DNA of 11,196 nucleotides from an uncultured Bacteroidales bacterium (GTDB lineage Bacteria; Bacteroidota; Bacteroidia; Bacteroidales; UBA932), in assembly GCA_905234775.1 (NCBI GenBank), contig CAJOJC010000078.1:1-11196 (forward strand), written 5' to 3'. Shown piece after piece: positions 1 through 7,331 of the stretch. The stretch's first letter is position 1. Each line of letters opens with the position of its first letter. A program made the position numbers and the translations under genes. The notes beneath the pieces were generated by a model, which saw only the letters and a program-made list of their open reading frames with translations, did no database searches and had not been told where the DNA came from.

Positions 1-1
1 G

Positions 2-1795
2 TACAAGGTGCGCCGCGGCGACTACTCCGCCGCCTACACCCAGGGTACCGGCACGGGCAACTTCTGGGAAAAATACTACATAGCCATCAACCAGTGCACC
101 ACCTTTATGGACAACGTGGAGTTCGAAGGCTCAGGTGACGTCCAGCTCCGCAAGGTGATGAAGGCCGAAGCCCGGTTCCTGCGCGCATTCTATTACTATG
201 TGCTCTTCCGCCAGTACGGCCCTGTAATCATATGGGGCGACAAGGCGGCCGACATCAACGTAGACGGCGCATCCCTTGACCGCAACACAGTCGAGGAAAA
301 CATCAATTTCATTATCTCCGAACTCGACAAGGCCATTGAGGTCCTTCCATATTCGATGTCGGACATCAACCAGCCTCTCGACAACAATATGGGCCGCGCC
401 ACCAAGGGAGCAGCAATGGCTCTCAAGGCAAGGATACTCCTCTGGGCCGCATCCCCGCTATACAACGGACAGAACGGAACAGGCCTATATGACGGACTGC
501 GCAACAGCCGCGGCGAAAAAATCTTCCCCGAGTACGACGCCAACAAGTGGCAAGTGGCAGCCGACGCGGCAAAGGCATTGATCGACCTCCCGCGCTTCAA
601 GCTCACCACCTACGAAGACCCTGTCCGCACTCCTTTCCAGAACGCCCAAGCCTCCTGGCAGAACGTCTGGTTCCAGCTCTGGGATACCAATCCCGAGACC
701 ATTTGGGGCTGGTGGTTCCGCAACGTCGACGACGGTTATATGGGAAGCATCGGAGCCCACATCGCCTGGTCCGCTCCACGCGGTATCGCACTCGAAGGGT
801 ATTCTCTCATCACCCCTTCGCTCAAACTTGTCGACGCCTTTCCTATGTGGGAAACTGGCCGTTATCCTATCGTAGGCTACGCCAAAACCAGCGGTCTGAT
901 CGACCTGTCGCGCCCCTTCATTGACACGGAGTCCGGCTATGTCGCAGAAGGATTCACCTCCAACTGGCAGCAACCTATGGATTTCGAACTCTACTACAAC
1001 GGGGCATATCCGGAGTGGGCCAAACGGATCAAGGCTCACAACAGCACAATCGGACGCGACGCACGTTACTATGCCAGCTTAGTCCCCAACGGATACTGGT
1101 GGCCTTCTGAGAAGACCCACTACTACGACAAGACCACCGAGACATATCCCTCGGTGCTCTTCACCTGCTACAACTCCGAAGAAGCTACAGTGAAGTGGAT
1201 GAGCGAAGGTCAGGTCAACCGTGTCGGCTACTGCTGGAGGCGTCTCTACAAGGCTGGCAACCCGCTCGACATCGCAGGAGACTTCAACACCATCCGCTAT
1301 GTCTACCCAGCTTTCCGTCTTGCAGAGGTATACTTCAACTACGCTGAGGCTTGCAACGAGAAGCCAGAACGCAATGCCTCAGAAGCACTCTACTATGTGA
1401 ATCTTGTTCGCGCCAGGTGCGGTCTCAACACTCTACAGGAAGCTTATCCCGAAATCGACTTTGAGGACGGTGAAGGCAGAACCACCATCGGAGGTGTTAC
1501 CCGCACCAACAAAGAATGGCTCCGCTGGATGATTCTCCAGGAAAAAATGGTCGAGATGTGCTTCGAAGGCCAGCGCCACTACGATATGAACCGCTGGATG
1601 ATGGCCAAGGAGGAGTATAATACAGAGAACTGGACTCTCCACGTCAAGAGCACGACCTACGAAGGCTCCTACGAGAGGGTCAGCGACGACTATATGGGAG
1701 GTCGCGCACGCTTCACTGACAGGGACTACCTATTCCCGTTCAGTTCGAATCAGCTGGCCGAGATGACCAATTTCACCCAGAACCCCGGATGGTAA
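2..1795 (+). CDS. SusD/RagB-family outer-membrane glycan-binding lipoprotein, 5'-truncated
   Basis: SusD-family proteins sit as a lid on the SusC TonB-dependent transporter at the outer membrane and capture glycan for import. The frame is open from the first base, so the start, signal peptide and roughly the first 90-110 residues lie outside the window; the GTG at 8 is an internal codon, not a start. Family hallmarks appear in the expected order: the helical segment KAEARFLRAFYYYVLFRQYG (about nt 170-220), ATKGAAMALKARILLWAASP (about nt 400-459), the C-terminal RLAEVYFNYAEACNE (about nt 1318-1362), the YVNLVRARCGL segment (about nt 1394-1426), QEKMVEMCFEGQRHYDMNRW (about nt 1539-1598), and the terminal NFTQNPGW just before the TAA. 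The 597 visible residues plus the missing part make a rather long SusD, normal for complex-glycan PULs. The middle (about nt 640-1240) is rich in Trp and Tyr, plausible for sugar stacking. It is first in a tight same-strand series, and a susC gene is expected immediately upstream. Family assignment is secure; the glycan cannot be inferred. Confidence 0.96.
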   Translation, partial: YKVRRGDYSAAYTQGTGTGNFWEKYYIAINQCTTFMDNVEFEGSGDVQLRKVMKAEARFLRAFYYYVLFRQYGPVIIWGDKAADINVDGASLDRNTVEENINFIISELDKAIEVLPYSMSDINQPLDNNMGRATKGAAMALKARILLWAASPLYNGQNGTGLYDGLRNSRGEKIFPEYDANKWQVAADAAKALIDLPRFKLTTYEDPVRTPFQNAQASWQNVWFQLWDTNPETIWGWWFRNVDDGYMGSIGAHIAWSAPRGIALEGYSLITPSLKLVDAFPMWETGRYPIVGYAKTSGLIDLSRPFIDTESGYVAEGFTSNWQQPMDFELYYNGAYPEWAKRIKAHNSTIGRDARYYASLVPNGYWWPSEKTHYYDKTTETYPSVLFTCYNSEEATVKWMSEGQVNRVGYCWRRLYKAGNPLDIAGDFNTIRYVYPAFRLAEVYFNYAEACNEKPERNASEALYYVNLVRARCGLNTLQEAYPEIDFEDGEGRTTIGGVTRTNKEWLRWMILQEKMVEMCFEGQRHYDMNRWMMAKEEYNTENWTLHVKSTTYEGSYERVSDDYMGGRARFTDRDYLFPFSSNQLAEMTNFTQNPGW

Positions 1796-1812
1796 ACCTC
1801 AAGTATAGAGAT

Positions 1813-3828
1813 ATGAATACACGTATATTATATATCATTGCGACAACAGCTGTCCTGGCAAGTTCGTGCATTCCGGACGACCGCAACAACTTTATGGTCG
1901 AGGACACGCTGTCCTTGACCGCTACTGGCATCCAGTCCGTATCCGTGCACCCCGGAAGTTTCAGTTTCGGGGTAGCAAAGAACGGCAAGGGTCAGTCTGC
2001 AGCCCAGGCAGTCATAAGCTCCGAGGCGGAAGACATCGCATCCGCCATCAAACTCTACAATATAGAAAATGGGACTTCGCTAAAGGCCATTCCCGATACC
2101 TACTTCACTCTCGACCGCACCACTCTGAGCTGGAAGGCCGAAGATGTCCTTGCAAACGTCACGGTAAGCTGGGATGTTGAGCAACTTGCAGCACTGATAG
2201 GCGATTCGACTGACTACGTAATAGCCCTCAGGCTCAAGTCCCACGAACTCGACGTTAACGGTGAGAGGAGTATCATTCTCATACAACCTGTAAGGAGCAC
2301 GCTCTCCATCAGCCAGAGAAGCACTCCACGCAGCGTAAACTCCGACGATTTCAAGATCATAAGCGGCAAGGCTCCAGTCACAGAAGAGACCGTTATCTTT
2401 GATGTCCAGAACACGAAAGCTATTCCCAAGGTAAGTATGACTATCCCGGTGATCGTGGACAACTCACTCGTGGAAGCATTCAGCGCTGCGCAGGAGGAAA
2501 CTTTCGTAGCTGCTCCCGAAGGCATTGTCACCCTTCTTGACGAAAGTGTCACCATCGCCTCAGGCGGCACCGACGCCCAATTCAAGGTCTTCTTCGACAA
2601 GAAGAAACTCCTCGATGCTTCCGGCAATCTCGCTCCCTTCCCCAACTATGTAATCCCCATTCGTCTCAAGACCGAGGATATCCTCGCCGAGAAGAATGGC
2701 GAGTCTTTCGCCGCCAAGGGCCTTGGGACTGGCAACACTACCGTATTCTTCACAATCAAGTACACCAGTGACGGAATTTCCGCAGTCGTAAGGACTTGGG
2801 GTCTCTATTCCCAGCCTTCAGCCTGGTACTCCGACCTTCCGGATTTCACCGATAACTCTGACCGTACGATTGCGATGGACGGCCAGTACGTCTACGTCGC
2901 ACACTCCGCCGCGGCCGGAGGCATCTATGCCCTGAGCCTCACCAATGGAGCCTTCGTCAAGAAACTCGACATCGGAGACGCCGCATCCAAAGGTTGCACC
3001 TTCGGCACTTCCTGTGTCAGAATGATTCCCAGGGACAACGGTGACGACATACTTTCCTTCTGTACCCTCAAGGGCGACGGCAACCAGCACCTCTATGTGT
3101 ATGCTTATACCAACGGCACAGGCGCTGCCCCGAAGCTCATTCTCGATTTCCTCGTGGACAACAAGCCTGCCAATACCAACGATTGGCGCCGCTACGGCGA
3201 CCGCTATACCGTGCAAGGCACCTGGGAGAACGGCACGCTGTGGTTCCAGACTTGGAGTAACGGTGCTGCCGGCAAGACCCTCGGATTCAAGCTCTCTGGC
3301 GGAACAATAACCAACCCCAGCGATCCTATAGACTACTATATTCCTAATGCCGGAGCTGCTATACGCGACATCGTCTGGTATCCCGGCTTTGACTCCGCAC
3401 TCATTACTTCTCCGAACGATGCGGCTTTCTATACCCCCGGTTCTCCAAACCCCAGCATGAACCAGTGGCAGCCGTATTCGCTTCTCGAGCAGGTCAATGA
3501 TTTCGCACTTAGCTACGGTTATGTTTTCTTCAGTTTCCACAGCAAGAACTACATTGCATACACGCAAATGGACGTGGTCGGCGGAACTTCTGGACGTCTT
3601 GTCATCATCGAAGACACATCCAAGACCCCTTCGGACTTCCCCGCCACGCTCAAAGCCCAACAGGGCAGAATGGAATTTCCTCTGCAGCATGCCTCTGATT
3701 TCGAGGCCAAGTCTTCCGTGACCTCCACTTCGTCTGTGACCGACTGCACAATCCGCATCGTGAATGGCAACACCTACATAGCAACCCTTCTCAACGGCGG
3801 AGGCCTGAGTCTCTTCCAGCTCCAATAA
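1813..3828 (+). CDS. Surface lipoprotein with two DUF1735-like domains and a C-terminal domain shared with gene 5 (putative surface glycan-binding protein)
   Basis: I chose the ATG at 1813 rather than the in-frame ATG at 1789, which overlaps the end of susD. From 1813 the protein begins with a clean lipoprotein signal (MNTRILYIIATTAVLASSC) and acceptor Cys19, followed by acidic residues (IPDD), consistent with surface export in Bacteroidota. The mature part (671 aa in total) holds two DUF1735-like beta-sandwich domains at about residues 25-162 and 172-315. The first has the typical 'LYNIENGTSLKAIPDTYFTL' pattern and YVIALRLK strand. The C-terminal region (about 327-671) starts with RTWGLY and has NSDRTIAMDGQYVY, a beta-rich, Trp/Gly-rich arrangement; it may be Pfam DUF4623, a name given from memory. 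The gene 5 product carries a related domain. DUF1735 modules are common at the N-terminus of SusE/SusF-position glycan-binding proteins, and this gene sits directly after susD, 17 bases downstream. Surface glycan binding is therefore the best inference. No catalytic motif was recognised, but an enzymatic role for the C-terminal domain cannot be excluded. Confidence 0.88.
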   Translation: MNTRILYIIATTAVLASSCIPDDRNNFMVEDTLSLTATGIQSVSVHPGSFSFGVAKNGKGQSAAQAVISSEAEDIASAIKLYNIENGTSLKAIPDTYFTLDRTTLSWKAEDVLANVTVSWDVEQLAALIGDSTDYVIALRLKSHELDVNGERSIILIQPVRSTLSISQRSTPRSVNSDDFKIISGKAPVTEETVIFDVQNTKAIPKVSMTIPVIVDNSLVEAFSAAQEETFVAAPEGIVTLLDESVTIASGGTDAQFKVFFDKKKLLDASGNLAPFPNYVIPIRLKTEDILAEKNGESFAAKGLGTGNTTVFFTIKYTSDGISAVVRTWGLYSQPSAWYSDLPDFTDNSDRTIAMDGQYVYVAHSAAAGGIYALSLTNGAFVKKLDIGDAASKGCTFGTSCVRMIPRDNGDDILSFCTLKGDGNQHLYVYAYTNGTGAAPKLILDFLVDNKPANTNDWRRYGDRYTVQGTWENGTLWFQTWSNGAAGKTLGFKLSGGTITNPSDPIDYYIPNAGAAIRDIVWYPGFDSALITSPNDAAFYTPGSPNPSMNQWQPYSLLEQVNDFALSYGYVFFSFHSKNYIAYTQMDVVGGTSGRLVIIEDTSKTPSDFPATLKAQQGRMEFPLQHASDFEAKSSVTSTSSVTDCTIRIVNGNTYIATLLNGGGLSLFQLQ

Positions 3829-3831
3829 GAG

Positions 3832-5403
3832 ATGAAACGTTTTCTTCGCATACTCGTCCCGACTGTCCTTCTCGCCGTATCGTGCGACGGGAAGGACATT
3901 GGGGGCGAACCCCGTGACTATAGTCCCTTTATTCTGGCTGAGCTCAAAGATTCGTCGGCTTTCGGCGCAAGTTTCACGGTCAGGTCTTTCGATTCGAAGA
4001 GCATCTTCTTGGCTGCATCTTCCGGCACAATGAGTGCTGAAGAGGTGCTTGCCACAGGACTTGAAACCCCCACAGACAGATTAAACAATGCAGAGACTAT
4101 CGTCACAATCAACGGGCTCGAATGTGAAACATCCTACATCGCCTCTATCTTGGGAATAGGTCCATCCGGAGAACTCAGCGAAGTGGTGAGCGTGCCTTTC
4201 TGCACTACCGTAGGCTCCGAGAGCCGCTTCTCCTGGGGGTCAGAGCGCAGCGGCCCTCCTTTCTTTGCCGACGTGAGTCTCGTCACAAGAGGACAGCACA
4301 ACAGCGTCGCCCCCCTTTGGAGCGTGGACAGATTCAACTCCCACATCACCTACACAGACAGCGGCGACAAGGAAAAATGGCTGTTCGAAGCTATTCTGTG
4401 CACTGAAGGGTTTGACTCAAAGCGCGGCTACACCCTGTGTATTTCTTCGCGCGGGCAGCATTCCGGCACCAAAGAATCATGGCAGGATCTGCTCGACTAC
4501 TGGTTTGCGCCCGACGGCACCCTGAGTATACTGGAACAAGCAGTGGCCGAAGCTGCAGGCCGCATAGGCGAGCCGCCGTCCCCCAGATATGTGATAATCG
4601 GCGTGCCCGATCCAATTATCAGGGAATACTTCACCGATAAGGACTCACCCACTGATTACTGGGGCGAGCTCGACGGGCGACGCCTGGACTTTGCCGATGT
4701 GCAGGACCAAATCAAAGCCTACCTGTGGTACATCGACGAGTGTAGAAAGGCATTCGATGAAAGGAAGTATCCTCACCTCGAACTTGCCGGCTTCTACGTC
4801 ATCTCGGAAGAACTCCCTTTGGCCAAGTCTTTCTTTGACAAATACGGGATCAGTGCAAGCGAATCCGAGACCTGGAACGCCGACTCCAAACGCTGGGAGG
4901 TCATCCTTCCCGCGACAGCATCCTATCTACATTCGTGTAACGAAGGTCTCTACTGGGTACCCTACTACCTCGCGCCAGGCTACAGGATGTGGCGCAAACT
5001 GGGCTTCGATATGGCCTGGATGCAGCCCAACCACTATTGGGACACAGCCAACCAACACCCAATCGAGAACTCGCTGCAGGCTATGATAGCGCTAAATATG
5101 GGAATCGAACTTGAGTTTGAGTTCTCCCTCGTAAGGGACGTGATGAAAGACGGGCGCTGGGGCCCCGACGGAGCCGGTCGACCGACCTTCCGCTACAACG
5201 ACATTCCTGCTCTCGAGATAAGGTTCAAAGAGTATATGGACGGTTACCGTGAGGCCAATCTCTACGGAGTTAACTCCATAGCTATGTACTCCGGCACCGA
5301 CGCAATGAATCAGCTCGCCCGCTCCACAGATCCCGACGACCGCAAGATGTATCTGGAACTTTGCCATTTCATAGCGGATTCGCCGCTCAGAAAAAGAAAT
5401 TAA
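3832..5403 (+). CDS. Fn3-like plus DUF4855 domain lipoprotein
   Basis: This 523-residue protein begins with a lipoprotein signal, MKRFLRILVPTVLLAVSC, acceptor Cys18, and starts only 3 bases after the preceding stop, implying co-translation. Residues about 28-127 look like a fibronectin-III-type sandwich (LECETSYIASILGIGPSG near its end). Residues about 150-518 are a DUF4855-type domain: GEKW-like DKEKWLFEAILC, the AAGRIGEPPSPRYVIIGVPDP strand, LELAGFYVISEEL, LYWVPYYLAPG, AWMQPNHYWD (A395-D404) and GIELEFEF (424-431). The repeating strand-end motifs suggest a TIM-barrel-like fold, possibly a glycoside hydrolase relative; to my knowledge the activity of the family is not firmly established. The same domain recurs in the gene starting at 9043. 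One difference stands out: the LDGFY motif of that paralog reads LAGFY here (Ala319), while the Glu326-Glu327 pair after it is kept. Cell-surface glycan binding or surface cleavage are both possible. Domain identity is likely; function is uncertain. Confidence 0.85.
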   Translation: MKRFLRILVPTVLLAVSCDGKDIGGEPRDYSPFILAELKDSSAFGASFTVRSFDSKSIFLAASSGTMSAEEVLATGLETPTDRLNNAETIVTINGLECETSYIASILGIGPSGELSEVVSVPFCTTVGSESRFSWGSERSGPPFFADVSLVTRGQHNSVAPLWSVDRFNSHITYTDSGDKEKWLFEAILCTEGFDSKRGYTLCISSRGQHSGTKESWQDLLDYWFAPDGTLSILEQAVAEAAGRIGEPPSPRYVIIGVPDPIIREYFTDKDSPTDYWGELDGRRLDFADVQDQIKAYLWYIDECRKAFDERKYPHLELAGFYVISEELPLAKSFFDKYGISASESETWNADSKRWEVILPATASYLHSCNEGLYWVPYYLAPGYRMWRKLGFDMAWMQPNHYWDTANQHPIENSLQAMIALNMGIELEFEFSLVRDVMKDGRWGPDGAGRPTFRYNDIPALEIRFKEYMDGYREANLYGVNSIAMYSGTDAMNQLARSTDPDDRKMYLELCHFIADSPLRKRN

Positions 5404-5417
5404 TAAAAACATATACT

Positions 5418-7317
5418 ATGCAGATTAAAAAAATATACCCGGCTGCTTTGCTTCTCTTCCTGTTTTCGTGCACAGAGAAGGAATCCTCAAATTCTGTCAC
5501 TCTGGCCGCCCCTACAGAACTCTCTGTCGAGCAGCTCACCAGTGATTCGGTCCTGCTCACGTGGAAAGACAACTGCAACGAAGAGACGGGATACTATGTG
5601 CTTTCGAGTTCATCCTCAAGGCCAATAGCAAACCTGGAAGCCAACTCGGAGTCCTACACGGTCACAGACCTGACCCTTGGCGCCACCTATTCGTTCAGCA
5701 TACGGGCCTTCGGAGAAGGTAACAGCGTGTCTCCCTCTGCACATACTGCGCCGATAGTGATCCTGTCTGCAGACCAGCGGAACTACATCGACGATGACTC
5801 GCCCAAAGTCGGCATCCCCGGCATCGTGGAGCCCGAACAGCTCACCAACACTTCAGTCAGGATAGTCTGGGAAGACACTGTCGGCGATCCCCAGGGTTAC
5901 AACGTCTATCTCAGGGACACTTCCGAGACACTGTTCCGCAACCTTGTGGCCCACATTGAAAAAGGCACCAGACAGTACACCTTCGAAGACCTCGTGCCAG
6001 AAGCTGTGTATGTGGCCGGTGTCCAGGCGACTGGCGCCGAAGTGAAAAAAGTCTTCCCTTCAAAATCAACGACTTATCCAAAGCGCCCGTGTTTACTTTC
6101 AGCAGTCTGACCGCCACTTCTGCATACATTGTAGCCGATTACACCATAGACAAACTCACCGGCAACAAGCCCGAATTTGGAGTTTGCCTAAGCAGCGAGC
6201 GCACCCCGACCGTCAGGGATATCGTCTTCCGCGGACCTTCCGGCAAAACAGGAGGCAAGCAGCTGATATCGGCCAGTGCACTTGAGTACGGAGTCAACTA
6301 CCGCGTTAGGGTTTATGCCAGATCGGGAGATGACTATTTCTACAGCACATCCAAACAAATCACACTCAGCAGCGCCCCGGAGGCCATCACTTTCAACTGG
6401 ACCGAAGTGAGCGGACTCGGGCTTCCCGATGCCGTCAAGGTTTACAAAACCACTGACAAACTAAATGGACGCAACTTCAACGGATGGTATGCTACAGCAA
6501 GCACCAAGGATGTTGCATTCAAGGTCTTGATGCCCTCATCCGGAGTCAAGACCATCGACGACCAGGCGGCCGAAGCCGGGAACTGCTATGTACTCATCAA
6601 CGGAGGCATCTTCAGCAACTCTGCCGAAGGCAATCCTCCCATCGGATTCGCCATCACCGACGGTGTGCAGTCTGCCTGGAGAGTTGCCGATGACGGACTT
6701 CAGGTCGACCATCAGTATTGGGGAGCCGATTCGAAACTCCACAATGTGGCACGCGCGATGTTTGGAGTGGACCGAAACGGCAGACCTGGGGTGTACTGGA
6801 GCTACACTTCTTCCTACGGCAATATCAACGTCTATGACCGTCCTCTTCCGGAAATCGCCGGAGAGACCGCCTACAGAGAGCCTGATTCCGATTTCCCCTG
6901 CCCACCGGCTTCTTGGGTCCCCTTCCAGGCTGTGACCTGTGGCCCGGTGCTCCTGAAGAACGGTATCTGTCCCATTGACTCAGGCAAGACGGACGGAGGC
7001 TACTGGTACTCCAACTTCGAACTATGGGCGAATGACATCTTCGGAGTCGAGCAGCATCCCGACCGCAGCGCTGTCGGTTACACGGCAGACGGCAAGATAG
7101 TTCTCTTCACCTGCGCCGGACGTATCGAGGCTTCAGATGGGGCCACCACCCTCGAGGTTGCCCGGATAATGAAAGGTCTCGGCTGCGTGGGAGCCATCAA
7201 CCTCGACGGACCACCCCCGCAGTCCCCATCCTGCTGACCGGCTCCGACGATCCCCTCAAGCCGGACGAGACTTTCAACCGTCCGGTCAAGACAACACTTG
7301 GCTTCTTCAAGAATTAA
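5418..7317 (+). pseudogene. Fn3-rich phosphodiester glycosidase (NAGPA-type) lipoprotein gene with two frameshifts
   Basis: The start at 5418 gives a lipoprotein signal, MQIKKIYPAALLLFLFSC (Cys18). Three Fn3-like domains follow (about nt 5500-5760, 5810-6075, 6083-6370), then a phosphodiester glycosidase domain of the NAGPA type (about nt 6400-7317). This family includes the mammalian enzyme that removes GlcNAc from a phosphodiester link to mannose-6-phosphate. Family landmarks are NGGIFSN (near 6599), GPVLLKNG (near 6941), HPDRSAVGYTADGKIVLF (near 7055) and GCVGAINLDG (7181-7210). The frame changes twice. Coding is in phase with 5418 to about 6045-6060, then shifts by -1 into a frame open to a stop at 7235-7237. 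A second -1 shift after LDG restores an expected family ending, TPAVPILLTGSDDPLKPD then NRPVKTTLGFFKN and TAA at 7315-7317. If each lesion is one missing base, the intact protein would have 633 residues. The second lesion hits the conserved LDGG(G)ST motif. Either a real pseudogene or consensus errors; all five neighbouring reading frames are intact. The gene lies 14 bases from each neighbour. Confidence 0.87.
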
Positions 7318-7331
7318 TATATTTTTACAAC

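Noticed and set aside
1789..1812. Upstream in-frame ATG for the DUF1735 lipoprotein, overlapping the last codons of susD
   Set aside because: It would place eight polar residues before the lipoprotein signal; the ATG at 1813 gives a compact signal with Cys at position 19.
2818..3825. 335-codon open frame on the minus strand opposite gene 2
   Set aside because: It lies fully antisense to a well-supported lipoprotein gene, its translation has no recognisable domain or signal, and long antisense frames are common opposite GC-rich codons.
5361..5417. Upstream in-frame ATG for the phosphodiester glycosidase gene inside the end of gene 3
   Set aside because: It would add 19 residues, largely basic and polar, before the signal peptide and overlap the previous gene; the ATG at 5418 gives Cys at position 18 after an AT-rich gap.
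6045..6051. Programmed -1 ribosomal frameshift at the AAAAAAG run
   Set aside because: The heptamer A AAA AAG is in the wrong phase: the translated codons are GTG AAA AAA GTC, so tandem slippage would require mispairing. The second frameshift downstream, in the conserved motif, also argues for damage rather than recoding.
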